Below, piece after piece: positions 52,559-61,566 of a DNA stretch of 64,000 bases. Source of the stretch: Glutamicibacter soli (lineage in GTDB: Bacteria; Actinomycetota; Actinomycetes; Actinomycetales; Micrococcaceae). The notes below the pieces were generated by a model. That model was given only the letters and a program-made list of their open reading frames with translations, was not told the origin of the DNA and searched no databases. The stretch's first letter is position 1. Each line of letters begins with the position of its first letter. The stretch is taken from positions 248,001 through 312,000 of the forward strand of contig NZ_POAF01000002.1 in NCBI RefSeq assembly GCF_003309065.1, read 5' to 3'. The position numbers and the translations under genes are program-made.

Positions 52559-53317
52559 ATGCCCGCTGCCCCAGTGTTGCTCCTGCAATCCGCGGTCAAA
52601 CACTCTCCACGTCTTCTAATCGAATGGGAATCCCACGCCTTGCAGCAGAAATTCTCCGCCGTCCTCTTCGACTGCGACGGGGTCCTGGTGGACTCCGAGC
52701 TCATCACCAACTCCGTCCTGCGGGACATCCTGCGGGAAAACTGCTGGGAGATCAGCATGGAAGAGAGCATCAAGATCTTCATCGGCAAGGCGCTGAAGGA
52801 CCAGTGGGAACCGATCTACCAGCACACAGGGGTACGCATCGACGATGCCTGGCTGGCGCAGTTCCGGGCCCGGCGCGACCAGGCGCTGCGCACGCAGCTG
52901 CGCCCGGTGGAAGGGTCCGCCCAGGCCGTGGCGGCGGTCGCCAGCGTCTACGGCTCGAAGATCGCCTGCGTCACCGGCGCGGACCGCGCCAAGGTGGAAA
53001 TGCAGCTGGAACTGACCGGGCTCGACCAGTATTTCGGCGACCGGGTGTTCAGCGGCATGGAGTTCCCGCGCAGCAAGCCGGCCCCGGACGTGTACCTCGC
53101 GGCCGCCACAGCGCTGGGCATAGATCCCCGAGAGGCGCTGGTCATCGAGGACACCGCCACGGGCGTGACTGCCGGAGTCGGCGCCGGGGCGACGGTCTAC
53201 GGATATTCCTCCGGCGGTCCGACCAGCACCGACCCCGAGTCACTGCGCCAGGCCGGTGCCAGCAGGATCTTCACCCACATGGACCAGCTGGCGGAACTGG
53301 CCATAGAGGTCGAGTAG
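52559..53317 (+). CDS. HAD-superfamily hydrolase, beta-phosphoglucomutase-like
   Basis: A HAD-type phosphatase/phosphomutase. Motif 1 is FDCDGVLVDSE with the nucleophile Asp, motif 2 CVTGADRAKVEM (Thr), the Lys is in FPRSKPAPDVYLAAATALGI and motif 3/4 VIEDTATGVTAG. The cap domain lies between residues ~45-110. The start is uncertain: ATG 52559 gives a 28-residue leader not typical of the family, and TTG 52640 would begin just before the first strand (LQQKFSAVLFDC). Substrate unknown. It ends at a bidirectional terminator. Confidence 0.85.
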   Translation: MPAAPVLLLQSAVKHSPRLLIEWESHALQQKFSAVLFDCDGVLVDSELITNSVLRDILRENCWEISMEESIKIFIGKALKDQWEPIYQHTGVRIDDAWLAQFRARRDQALRTQLRPVEGSAQAVAAVASVYGSKIACVTGADRAKVEMQLELTGLDQYFGDRVFSGMEFPRSKPAPDVYLAAATALGIDPREALVIEDTATGVTAGVGAGATVYGYSSGGPTSTDPESLRQAGASRIFTHMDQLAELAIEVE

Positions 53318-53338
53318 CACGACGGGCCAAAACGACAA

Positions 53339-53378
53339 CGCAGGGCTCGGTGAACCGTCCGGTTCACCGAGCCCTGCG
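53339..53378. terminator. Bidirectional terminator between HAD and MocA genes
   Basis: GCAGGGCTCGGTGAACC (53340-53356) pairs perfectly with its complement at 53361-53377 around GTCC. It separates two convergent genes, 13 bases from one stop and 22 from the other. Confidence 0.9.
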
Positions 53379-53390
53379 GTCATTTTCCGG

Positions 53391-54572
53391 CTATTTGACT
53401 GCTTCGGCCTGCTGGCCGGCTTCGAAGTAGCGCACCACGGCCTGGCCCGGGGAAGGGATCTGCAGCGTCTGCCCCTGATCGCGCAGCGAGCGGGCGCCCA
53501 GGTCCCCCACGGCCACCGCTGCGCGGGCCGCCAGCGGTGAGGTCTCGGTGGCTCCCCCTTCACGGGCGAAACGCAGGAATTCGGCGATCAGGTTCGGGTC
53601 CGCGCCGCCGTGCCCTTCCTCGTCGCCGTGAATTTCCACCTTCACATCCGGTTCGGCGAAACCGTGGGTGGTGCGGGTGTTCCAGACATGGATGAAGTCT
53701 CCCGGTCCGTCGCCGAAATTCTCCAGCCGCCCCTCGGTGCCGATCACCGTGTAGTTGCGCCAGTAGTCGGGGGTGAAGTGGCACTGCTGGTAGGAGGCGA
53801 GCACTCCGTTGTCCAGCTTCATTTGCACCATGGATAGGTCTTCAACGTCCAGGTTCGGGTTCAGGTCGCGCTGTTCGGCAGGAGGCCAGTTCTCCAGGGA
53901 GAACCAGTCGCGCATGCGCCGGTCGGCATTGTCTCGGCGGTCCTGTACCCCGCCGTAGACGGCAAGTGCCCCGACTCCGGAGACCTGGGTGCTGTAGCCC
54001 CCGGCCAGCCAGTGGATCACGTCGATGTCATGGGCGCCCTTCTGCAGCAGCAGGGTGTTGGCGTAGCGGCGTTCGGCGTGCCAGTCCTTGAAGTAGTAGT
54101 CCCCGCCGTTGCCCACGAAGTGCCGGCACCACACGGCCTTGACCTCGCCGATGGCACCCGAGTCGATCAGCTGCTTCATCTGCCAGATCACGGGCATGTG
54201 GCGCATGTTGTGGCCCACGTACAACCGGGTTCCGGTGCGCTGCGCGGTGGCCAGGATGTCATCTGCCGCCTCCAACGTGATGTCCAGCGGCTTTTCCACG
54301 AAGGTGGGGATGCCCGCCTCCAGGGTGCGGACCGCCACCTCGCGGTGCGTGAAATCAGGGGTGAGCACCAGGACCGCGTCGAGGTCAGCTGCCAGCAGCT
54401 CGTCCAGCTCGGCGGTGATCAGCGCCTCGGGCAGGGCCTGCGCGGCATCGGCACGGCCGCGTTCGCTGATGTCGCACACCATGCTCACCACGCTGCCCTC
54501 GCCGGGGCGCTGCAGATAGCGGTGCAGGGAAGCACGCAGGCCGAAGCCTACGATTCCAACTTTAAGATCCAT
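53391..54572 (-). CDS. Gfo/Idh/MocA-family oxidoreductase
   Basis: A 393-residue NAD(P)-dependent sugar or inositol dehydrogenase. It has the dinucleotide loop KVGIVGFGLRASLHRYL, the D-x-x-L region VLVLTPDFTHREVAVRTLEA, the catalytic Lys in FVEKPLDITLEA and NMRHMPVIWQMKQLIDSGAI, and DIDVIHWLAGGYSTQVSG with the catalytic Asp/His pattern. ATG 54572 lies at the start of the first strand. It follows the OppF-type ATPase in the same operon, 38 bases away, suggesting that imported molecules are oxidised sugars. Confidence 0.92.
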   Translation of the reverse strand: MDLKVGIVGFGLRASLHRYLQRPGEGSVVSMVCDISERGRADAAQALPEALITAELDELLAADLDAVLVLTPDFTHREVAVRTLEAGIPTFVEKPLDITLEAADDILATAQRTGTRLYVGHNMRHMPVIWQMKQLIDSGAIGEVKAVWCRHFVGNGGDYYFKDWHAERRYANTLLLQKGAHDIDVIHWLAGGYSTQVSGVGALAVYGGVQDRRDNADRRMRDWFSLENWPPAEQRDLNPNLDVEDLSMVQMKLDNGVLASYQQCHFTPDYWRNYTVIGTEGRLENFGDGPGDFIHVWNTRTTHGFAEPDVKVEIHGDEEGHGGADPNLIAEFLRFAREGGATETSPLAARAAVAVGDLGARSLRDQGQTLQIPSPGQAVVRYFEAGQQAEAVK

Positions 54573-54610
54573 GGGAATTCTCCTTGTCGTCACCTGTCGG
54601 TGCGCTCTGA

Positions 54611-55648
54611 CTAATTGTTGGTCGGGCCAATAGGCCCGGGGAAAAAGCACCGTGCCGCATGGCCCTCGCCCACCGGGTCGAGGCCCGGCTCGGCGGTGGC
54701 GCAGGATGGGCGGGCCACGGGGCAGCGGGTGTGGAAACGGCAGCCGCTGGGCGGATCGATCGGAGACGGCGGGTCGCCCTGCAGCATGATCAGCTGCCGG
54801 GACTTGCCTGGCTCCTGGCGAAGCTCCGGCGCGGCGGACAGCAGCGCCTGCGTGTAGGGGTGCGCGCTGCGGTCGTAGACCTGGTCGTAGGTGCCGGTTT
54901 CAATGACGCGTCCCAGGTACATGGCGGCCACCGTGTCGGAAATATGCCGCACGATCTGCAGGTCATGGGCGATGAACACGTAGCTCAACCCCAGTTCCTG
55001 CTGCAGCGAGGCCAGCAGGTTCACCACCTGCGCGCGCACCGAAACGTCCAGGGCGGAGACCGCCTCGTCGCAGATGAGCACCTTGGGATTCAGCGCGATG
55101 CCGCGGGCGATGCCGATGCGTTGCTGCTGCCCGCCGGAAAAGTTGTGCGGATAGCGTTCCAGATGGTCAGGATTCAGCCCCACCAGTGCCATCAGTTCGG
55201 CGATCTTGGCCCGCCTCCCGGACCGCGGCACGGCGTCGGGGTGGATTTCGAAGGGTTCCATGAGGATCTGCTCGATCGTCATGCGCGGATTGAGCGAGGC
55301 GTAGGGGTCCTGGAAGATCAGCTGGATGTTCCGGCGCATCTGCGCCCGTTCAGCTCCGTGCAGGGTGTTGATGTCCTGGCCTTCGAACAGGACCTGTCCC
55401 TCGGTGGGCTTCTCCAGTCCACTCAGCACGCGGGCCAGCGTGGACTTGCCGCAGCCGCTTTCCCCGATGATGCCAAGGGTTTCGCCCTGCCGGATTTCCA
55501 GGTCCACCCCGTCCAGGGCCTTGACGGTCTTGCGCGGGCCGAAGGGCATCGCCCGGGCCACCGGGTAGTGCATCTTGACGCCGCGAATCTCCATGAGCGG
55601 GCCTTGGACTGAATCCTTCGGCTGTTGTTCAAGCTGGGTATTAAGCAT
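54611..55648 (-). CDS. Oligopeptide/oligosaccharide ABC transporter ATP-binding protein (OppF type)
   Basis: A 345-residue ATPase with Walker [16 protein letters not shown]-loop [17 protein letters not shown], signature [20 protein letters not shown] and Walker [20 protein letters not shown], plus the C-terminal cysteine-containing domain ([20 protein letters not shown]) of the OppD/F subfamily. It begins [10 protein letters not shown] at 55648 and overlaps the partner ATPase by eight bases. The two ATPases power the importer together. Confidence 0.94.
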   Translation of the reverse strand: MLNTQLEQQPKDSVQGPLMEIRGVKMHYPVARAMPFGPRKTVKALDGVDLEIRQGETLGIIGESGCGKSTLARVLSGLEKPTEGQVLFEGQDINTLHGAERAQMRRNIQLIFQDPYASLNPRMTIEQILMEPFEIHPDAVPRSGRRAKIAELMALVGLNPDHLERYPHNFSGGQQQRIGIARGIALNPKVLICDEAVSALDVSVRAQVVNLLASLQQELGLSYVFIAHDLQIVRHISDTVAAMYLGRVIETGTYDQVYDRSAHPYTQALLSAAPELRQEPGKSRQLIMLQGDPPSPIDPPSGCRFHTRCPVARPSCATAEPGLDPVGEGHAARCFFPGPIGPTNN

Positions 55649-56648
55649 GGACAAGCACCTCCTCGGATTTGAAGCACGCGGTGTCGCGCTGCAGCGCAAC
55701 TGGCTGCAGGACGGGAATCGTGGCCGTGCATGCCTGGTCGGCCAGCGGACAGCGGGCGGCGAAGGAGCAGCCCTGCGGAAGGCGCAGCAGATCCGGCGGG
55801 CTGCCCGGGATGGCAGGCAGCTGCTGCCCCTTGAGCTCTTCGCTAGCGATGGACGCGGCCAGGCCCCGGGTGTAGGGGTGCGCCGGATGCGCCAGCAGCT
55901 CGGCGGTCGGGCCACGCTCGATGATGCGTCCTGCATACATGACTGCCACCTCGTCGGTCACCTCGCGGACCACCGAAATGTCGTGGGTGATCAGGATCAG
56001 CCCCATGTTGTTTTCCGATTGCTGTTCCTTGAGCAGTTCAAGGATCTGTGCCTGGACCGTGACGTCCAGCGCGGTGGTCGGCTCGTCGGCGATCAGCAGT
56101 TCCGGATCCAGGGCCAAGGCCATGGCGATCACGATGCGCTGGCGCATGCCGCCGGAGAACTGGTGCGGATAGTCGTTCACGCGCTTGGCCGCGGCCGGGA
56201 TGCGCACGCGGTCCATCATCTCGATGGCCGCCCGCTTGGCCGCCGCCCGGCTGTAGCCACGATGCACCCGGTACAGCTCGCCGATCTGGCGTCCCACCGG
56301 ATGCACCGGGTTCAGCGCGCTGAGCGCATCCTGGAACACCATGGCCACGCTGGCGCCGTTCAGGCTGCGCCGGCGCTTGGCGTTGACCGCCAACAGGTCT
56401 TCCCCGTTGAGCAGGATCTGCCCATGGGTCACCCGCGCCGGAGGAGTATCCAGCAGGCCCATGATGGTTCGGGCGGTCACCGACTTGCCGGAACCCGACT
56501 CGCCCAGGATTCCCAGCGAGCGCCCGCGCTGCAGCGAGAGGTTGACCCCGTTGATCGCGGTCGCCACCCCCTGGCGGGTTGCGAATTCCACCCGGAGGTC
56601 CTTGATCTCCAGCAATGACGGTGCTGCTTCATGCGGCTTGTTCATCAC
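55641..56648 (-). CDS. Oligopeptide/oligosaccharide ABC transporter ATP-binding protein (OppD type)
   Basis: A 335-residue ATPase. Walker A is [17 protein letters not shown], the signature [20 protein letters not shown], Walker [21 protein letters not shown] and the OppD C-terminal cysteine motif [15 protein letters not shown]. It starts [10 protein letters not shown] and overlaps the permease gene by four bases and the second ATPase by eight. It is the N-terminal member of the ATPase pair. Confidence 0.94.
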   Translation of the reverse strand: MMNKPHEAAPSLLEIKDLRVEFATRQGVATAINGVNLSLQRGRSLGILGESGSGKSVTARTIMGLLDTPPARVTHGQILLNGEDLLAVNAKRRRSLNGASVAMVFQDALSALNPVHPVGRQIGELYRVHRGYSRAAAKRAAIEMMDRVRIPAAAKRVNDYPHQFSGGMRQRIVIAMALALDPELLIADEPTTALDVTVQAQILELLKEQQSENNMGLILITHDISVVREVTDEVAVMYAGRIIERGPTAELLAHPAHPYTRGLAASIASEELKGQQLPAIPGSPPDLLRLPQGCSFAARCPLADQACTATIPVLQPVALQRDTACFKSEEVLVHA

Positions 56649-57550
56649 TTGCCCTTCGGGTCGAATTCATCGCGCATGGCCTCGCCGAAGAGGACGAAAC
56701 CGAGCACGGTAATGGTCAGGAAGATCGCCGGGAACATCAGCAGGTGCGGCGCCGCATCGATATACTCACGGGCTGCCGCCAGCTGCAGGCCCCAGGAGAC
56801 CGCCGGCGGGGTCAGGCCGATGCCGATGAAGGTCAGACCGGCCTCGGCGGAAATCATGCCGCCCACACCAAGGGTCTGCAACACCAGCAGCGGGGTGATC
56901 GCGTTGGGCACAATGTGCTTGCGCAGGATACGGCCGTTGCCGGCGCCGAGCAGGCGGGCGGCCTGCACGTATTCGCGGTTGCGCACCTCCAGCACGGAAG
57001 AGCGCATGAAGCGCACGCCGCCGGGCCAGCTGAACAGGGCAAGCGCGAAAATCACGGTCCAGACATTGCGTTCGCCGAACAGCTGCAGCACCACGATGGC
57101 GGCGAGGATGAAGGGCAGGCCGAAGGCCATGTCGCAGATGCGGGAAATCACCGCATCCACCCAGCCGCCGAAGTAGCCGGCCAGGGCGCCAACGAGGGCG
57201 GCGATGCCGAAGGCGATGGCCGAGACCACGATGCCCACCAGGATCGAGGCGCGGGCGCCGTAGATGACGTTGGTGTAGTAGTCGCAGCCCTGGATGTCTA
57301 TGCCGAACAGGTGCTCGGCACTGGGTGGCTGGTTGGACTTGAGGATGTCGCAGTTCTCGGTTGGACCCGGACCGAATCCGGTGAACAGCTGAGGGAACGC
57401 GGCCATCACGATCATCAGCAGCACGATGGCGCCCGAAATGACGAAGCGCGGTTTCAGCCACCAGCGTCGGTGGGCGCCGCGCACCTTGTCCGGGGCGCGG
57501 TCCACTGCCTTGGCGCCGTCGAGGGGATTAACCGTTGTTGTCGTGCTCAT
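56645..57550 (-). CDS. Oligopeptide/oligosaccharide ABC transporter permease (DppC type)
   Basis: A 301-residue permease with about six helices and the DppC loop VQAARLLGAGNGRILRKHIV, plus LTFIGIGLTPPAVSWGLQLA and DAAPHLLMFPAIFLTITVLG at its end. The long N-terminal cytoplasmic segment before the first helix is normal for this family. It overlaps the DppB gene by four bases. Confidence 0.93.
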   Translation of the reverse strand: MSTTTTVNPLDGAKAVDRAPDKVRGAHRRWWLKPRFVISGAIVLLMIVMAAFPQLFTGFGPGPTENCDILKSNQPPSAEHLFGIDIQGCDYYTNVIYGARASILVGIVVSAIAFGIAALVGALAGYFGGWVDAVISRICDMAFGLPFILAAIVVLQLFGERNVWTVIFALALFSWPGGVRFMRSSVLEVRNREYVQAARLLGAGNGRILRKHIVPNAITPLLVLQTLGVGGMISAEAGLTFIGIGLTPPAVSWGLQLAAAREYIDAAPHLLMFPAIFLTITVLGFVLFGEAMRDEFDPKGK

Positions 57551-58470
57551 ATTCTCACCCGTGGGTCGATCAAGCCGTAGGTCAGGTCAACCAGCAGGTT
57601 GAAGACCAGGTACACCAGCACCAGCAGGGTGGCGATGCCGACCACGATGGTGCCTTCCTTGTTGTTGATGGAACTGACCATCAGTCCCCCGATGCCCGGG
57701 ATGTTGAAGATCGCCTCGATGATCACCGCGCCGCCGAGCATTCCGGCCAGGCTCAAGCCCAGGTAGGTGACCACCGGGATCATCGCGTTGCGCAGGGCAT
57801 GGCCCCAGATGATGCGCTTGGGCGAAAGGCCCTTGGCCTTGGCGGTGCGCAGGTATTCGGCCCGCAGCACGTCCACCAGCGAGGTGCGCGTGAGCCGGGC
57901 CAGGCCGGCGGCCGCTTCCAGGGCCATGACCAGCGCCGGCAGGATGAAGGCCATGGGCCAGCCCGCGCGGATGCCGGCCGGATCCACCCAGCCAAGGTGC
58001 ACCCCGAAGTAGGTCTGCGCGCCCAGGGCGATCACGAACCCGGGAACACCCATGAACAGCACCGTGAATACCAAAGCGAAATGGTCTCCTGCCTGGCCGC
58101 GGCGCAGTCCGCCGTAGACTCCGATGATCAGGCCGACGAACAGCTTGAGCACCCAGGCGGTCATGGCCAAGGCGAAGGTCGCGGGGAGGCGTTCGAGGAT
58201 CAGGTCGAGCACCGGACGGCCGAAGAAGTCGATGCCGAAGTCTCCGCGGAAGACGCCCAGGATGTAGTTTCCGTACTGGATGATGAACGGGTCATCCAGG
58301 TGGTAGGCCTGGCGGATCTGCGCCACCGTGGCCTCCGGCAGCGGGCGCTCGCCGGTCAGCGCGGAAATCGGATCGCCGGGCATCAAGAATGTCAGTGCGT
58401 AGATGATGAAGGTGGCGCCCAGCAGCACCGGGATCATCTGCAGGATGCGCCGTACGGTATAACCCAGCAT
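57547..58470 (-). CDS. Oligopeptide/oligosaccharide ABC transporter permease (DppB type)
   Basis: A 307-residue permease with the DppB start MLGYTVRRILQMIPVLLGAT and its loop YLRTAKAKGLSPKRIIWGHALR, in shorter form LRTAKAKGLSPKRIIWGHAL. The periplasmic loop GDPISALTGERPLPEATVAQ and the helix LGLSLAGMLGGAVIIEAIFN are as expected. It follows the binding protein after an 85-base gap that holds a strong hairpin. Confidence 0.93.
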   Translation of the reverse strand: MLGYTVRRILQMIPVLLGATFIIYALTFLMPGDPISALTGERPLPEATVAQIRQAYHLDDPFIIQYGNYILGVFRGDFGIDFFGRPVLDLILERLPATFALAMTAWVLKLFVGLIIGVYGGLRRGQAGDHFALVFTVLFMGVPGFVIALGAQTYFGVHLGWVDPAGIRAGWPMAFILPALVMALEAAAGLARLTRTSLVDVLRAEYLRTAKAKGLSPKRIIWGHALRNAMIPVVTYLGLSLAGMLGGAVIIEAIFNIPGIGGLMVSSINNKEGTIVVGIATLLVLVYLVFNLLVDLTYGLIDPRVRI

Positions 58471-58501
58471 TGGTTACCCCTTTTGTCTGTGTGTTTCCGG
58501 C

Positions 58502-58539
58502 AAGCCGGGCGCCGGAAAATCATTTCCGGCGCCCGGCTT
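58502..58539 (-). terminator. Perfect 17-bp hairpin between binding protein and permease genes
   Basis: Arms 58502-58518 and 58523-58539 (AAGCCGGGCGCCGGAAA) pair without mismatch around a 4-base loop. It lies 17 bases after the binding-protein stop and inside the operon, so it is probably a partial terminator or 3'-end stabiliser that makes binding protein more abundant than the membrane parts. Confidence 0.75.
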
Positions 58540-58555
58540 CCTGTCACGGTTCGTG

Positions 58556-60154
58556 CTAGCAGCCGTAGCCGGCGCGGTAGTACTGTAGGTCGCCCTGGAC
58601 GTCGTTGAGCACGGCGCACTTGGACTGCAGTCCGTAGTCGGTAGGGATGAACAGCGGGATGGCCGGCAGGTCCTTGATGATGATCGCTTCGGCCTGTTTG
58701 AACAGCTCGGCCGACTTGGCGTCGTCCATTTCGGCGCGGGCTGCCTGGAGCAGCTTGTCGACCTTCGGGTTGGAGTAGGCGGTGGCGAGGTTTCCGTCGC
58801 CGCCGGTTTCATACTGGCTCAGGTACTGGTCCGAAGACTTGTAGGACCAGCCCCACAAACCGAAGGCGGCGCCTTCGAGCTTCTGGCTGTTGCGGCGCTC
58901 CGAGAGCTCGGTGCCGAGCATCGGCTTCATCTGCACGCTGATGCCCAGGTTGTCCTGGATCTGTTTGGCGATGGCCTGGACCAGCTGCTGGTCCGAAGCG
59001 GAGTTGCTTTCGATGACCAGGGTGCCGTCGAATCCGCCGTCATCGGCCAGGATCTTCTTGGCCTTCTCAGGATCGAAGGTGCAGGCGTCGCAGGAGCCTT
59101 CAACGTAGGAGTCCAGCGCCGGAGGCACCAGCGAATCCGATGGCTGGGCATGGCCCTTGAGCAGCGAGGTCGCGATGGCCTCCCGGTCGATGGACATCGA
59201 CACGGCGTCGCGCAGCGCCTTCGAGGACAGCTCGTCGACATAGGCCGGGATCTGCAGGGTCTGTTGCTTGGAGCCGATCTTGACCTCGAACAGCGATTCC
59301 TCGCCCAGCTGGCTCTTGGCCTTGTCGACCATGGTGGCAGGCACGTTGCGGATCATGTCCAGGTTGCCGGCGGTCATGTCGGTGTAGGCGGGGTCGATCG
59401 AGGTGTAGATTTTTCCGACCAGCTGCTGCGCGCCGCCGGAGAAGCCGGCAGCGCCCTTGAATCCGTCCCACTTCTCCATGACGACCTGCTGGTTGTGGTC
59501 CCAGGAAACGAACTTGTACGGGCCGTTGGAAACCGGCGCCTCATCGTAGGCTGCCTCGTCGTCGAAGGCGCTTTCAGGCATCGGGCAGGTCGGGTTGGTG
59601 CTCAGGATTGCCGGGAAATCACGGTTCGGGGCCTTGAGGGTCACTGTCAGGTGGGTGTCGTCCACGACCTTCACGCCGGACAGTTCGGTGGCCTTCGCCG
59701 TGGAGCCGTCCAGCGGGTTCAGCTCGTCATAGCCCGCGAAGGAGACGAAGGTTCCGTTGCCCTGCCAGGCGTTAGCGCCGGTGGCGGTGGCGTTCCAGGC
59801 GTCGGCGAAGGAGTTCGCGGTGACCGGCGTTCCGTCATGGAAGGTCCACCCGTCCTGCAGTTCGATGTCCCAGACCTTGGCGTCATCGCTGGACACGGAC
59901 TTGGCGGCCAGCGGTTCGAGCTCCTGGCTCTCGACATTGACTTCCATCAGGTTGGCGCACAGCGCCATGCCGATCTGGCTTCCCGGATCCTTCTGCGGAA
60001 CGATGCTCTTCGGCTCGCTGGTCATGAACGACAAGGTCGCGATGTCCGAGCCGTTGCCAGACGCGGCCTGGCTGCCGGAGCCCGAGCAGGCGGTCGCGGC
60101 GAGCATCAGCGATGCGGCGCCGGCGACAAGCGCCAATTTCCTGGATTGCTTCAT
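58556..60154 (-). CDS. Solute-binding lipoprotein, family 5 (DppA/OppA type)
   Basis: A 532-residue binding protein. Signal peptide MKQSRKLALVAGAASLMLAA ends at lipobox ATAC. Family-5 hallmarks: AKSVSSDDAKVWDIELQDGW, TFHDGTPVTANSFADAWNAT, LTVTLKAPNRDFPAILSTNP and the motif ALRDAVSMSIDREAIATSLL. Family-5 proteins bind peptides, nickel or oligosaccharides. Given the MocA dehydrogenase and ROK regulator around it, a sugar ligand is plausible. ATG 60154 has a GGAGGAAAC just upstream. Confidence 0.93.
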   Translation of the reverse strand: MKQSRKLALVAGAASLMLAATACSGSGSQAASGNGSDIATLSFMTSEPKSIVPQKDPGSQIGMALCANLMEVNVESQELEPLAAKSVSSDDAKVWDIELQDGWTFHDGTPVTANSFADAWNATATGANAWQGNGTFVSFAGYDELNPLDGSTAKATELSGVKVVDDTHLTVTLKAPNRDFPAILSTNPTCPMPESAFDDEAAYDEAPVSNGPYKFVSWDHNQQVVMEKWDGFKGAAGFSGGAQQLVGKIYTSIDPAYTDMTAGNLDMIRNVPATMVDKAKSQLGEESLFEVKIGSKQQTLQIPAYVDELSSKALRDAVSMSIDREAIATSLLKGHAQPSDSLVPPALDSYVEGSCDACTFDPEKAKKILADDGGFDGTLVIESNSASDQQLVQAIAKQIQDNLGISVQMKPMLGTELSERRNSQKLEGAAFGLWGWSYKSSDQYLSQYETGGDGNLATAYSNPKVDKLLQAARAEMDDAKSAELFKQAEAIIIKDLPAIPLFIPTDYGLQSKCAVLNDVQGDLQYYRAGYGC

Positions 60155-60218
60155 CCTGTTTCCTCCTACATGCGGCATTCCAGGCCTGTTCGCCGAGGTG
60201 TTGCTGCCGTCACATTTA

Positions 60219-60236
60219 TTTATTTTATGAAATAAA
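60219..60236. promoter_or_regulatory. 18-bp palindrome, candidate ROK-regulator operator
   Basis: TTTATTT-TATG-AAATAAA is a 7-bp inverted repeat with a 4-base spacer, 65 bases before the binding-protein start and between it and the ROK regulator. A/T-rich palindromes of this look are typical of NagC/Mlc-type ROK operators. Confidence 0.5.
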
Positions 60237-60277
60237 GTAAACATGACAGGGGTGTGATGTCAAGAACAGGAAAAAAA

Positions 60278-61465
60278 TTACTTAGCGCTAACCAGCTGCT
60301 GCAGGTTCTCGATGAACGCCAAAGGACTGCTCAACACCTCGTTGACCATAATGCTCGCGGCAAAAATCGACAGCGAAAGCTCGTGGTCGCTGGAGTACAC
60401 CACACGCTGCCCGGCAACTCCTTGCTGCACGGACTTCTCGGTAACAGTCCGCTGCACGTGCGCCAGGGTTTCCGGCCGCTCGGCAGGCGTTCCCGCGATC
60501 ACCAGCAGCCCCGGGTCCAGCAGGTCGAACAGCAGGGCGGCGGCCGTGGCGACATAGCCGTCGCGCTGTGCCACGAGCTGCCGAATCTGGGCATCCCCGG
60601 CATCATAAAGCCGGTCGATGTCTCCGTAGTTAATGACGTCGGTGCGATTGAGATCATGGGCACGGCGCACGGTCGCTTCATCAGTGGCCATGACCTGCAG
60701 GCAGCCTCGCCGGCCGCAGGCGCAGGGATAGCCAGCTGCGTCAACCTGGATGTGGGCGATGTTTCCCGCATGCTGGGAACGCCCGGCCCGGATCTGGCCG
60801 TCGCTGACCAGTACGGCCCCGAGGTCGGAGGTAATCACCATCAGCAGGAAGTCGGATTCCTTGGCGCCTTGCCCGTAGAACAACTCGGACTGGGCTGCGG
60901 CGCGGGCGTTGTTATCCAGGACCAGCGGTTGGGGAAGGGCTTCGAGCATCCGCTGCGCAGGAACCTGCGACCATCCGGCTCCGGCGTTCTCGACGATCAG
61001 CCCTTGCTCCCGATCTACGATGCCTCCGGTAGCCACCCCGGTGCCCAAGACCGGCCGTCCGTCGGCATGGTCCGCGACCAGTGTCTCTGCCTGGGCGATC
61101 ACCAGTTCAAAGGCCTCTGCTGCGGTCATCCCCGAGTGCGGGACGAGCACGGAGGCTTTGGCAACTCCGTCCAGCCCGGTCAGCACGATACCCGTGACTC
61201 GCGGACCGAGGTGGATCCCCATAACCAGGTTCGAGTCGGTGTCAACGCTCAGCGGAACCCTCGGACGGCCCTGCCCCGCGGCGACCGGGGCAGATTCGCT
61301 GATCAGCCGATGTTCCAGAAGGCTGGCGGCAATGCTGGTCACCGAGGCGGCGCTGATGCCGATGGCATTCGCGATGTCCTTGCGCGAGCGCCCGGGCTCC
61401 GCGAAGATTTCCTGGAGCACCGACGCGAAATTCCTGGCACGAGCCGGATCTGACCTGCGGGTCAT
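60278..61465 (-). CDS. ROK-family transcriptional repressor
   Basis: A 395-residue protein. Residues 1-75 form a helix-turn-helix (NFASVLQEIFAEPGRSRKDI, then ISAASVTSIAASLLEHRLIS) followed by a ROK domain with VMGIHLGPRVTGIVLTGLDG, GVATGGIVDREQGLIVENAG, VDAAGYPCACGRRGCLQVMA (zinc knuckle). This is the NagC/Mlc/XylR repressor layout. It precedes the binding protein in the same direction by 123 bases and likely controls the importer operon. ATG 61465 is preferred over 61504. Confidence 0.92.
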   Translation of the reverse strand: MTRRSDPARARNFASVLQEIFAEPGRSRKDIANAIGISAASVTSIAASLLEHRLISESAPVAAGQGRPRVPLSVDTDSNLVMGIHLGPRVTGIVLTGLDGVAKASVLVPHSGMTAAEAFELVIAQAETLVADHADGRPVLGTGVATGGIVDREQGLIVENAGAGWSQVPAQRMLEALPQPLVLDNNARAAAQSELFYGQGAKESDFLLMVITSDLGAVLVSDGQIRAGRSQHAGNIAHIQVDAAGYPCACGRRGCLQVMATDEATVRRAHDLNRTDVINYGDIDRLYDAGDAQIRQLVAQRDGYVATAAALLFDLLDPGLLVIAGTPAERPETLAHVQRTVTEKSVQQGVAGQRVVYSSDHELSLSIFAASIMVNEVLSSPLAFIENLQQLVSAK

Positions 61466-61566
61466 GGCAAGGGCACCTTTCTCTCTGACCTCGCACTCTG
61501 GCAAAGGAAGACTCTCATCATTCTGTCATCTGCGATGCTTTCTTTCGCAATGCGCCGGGCGACTAG

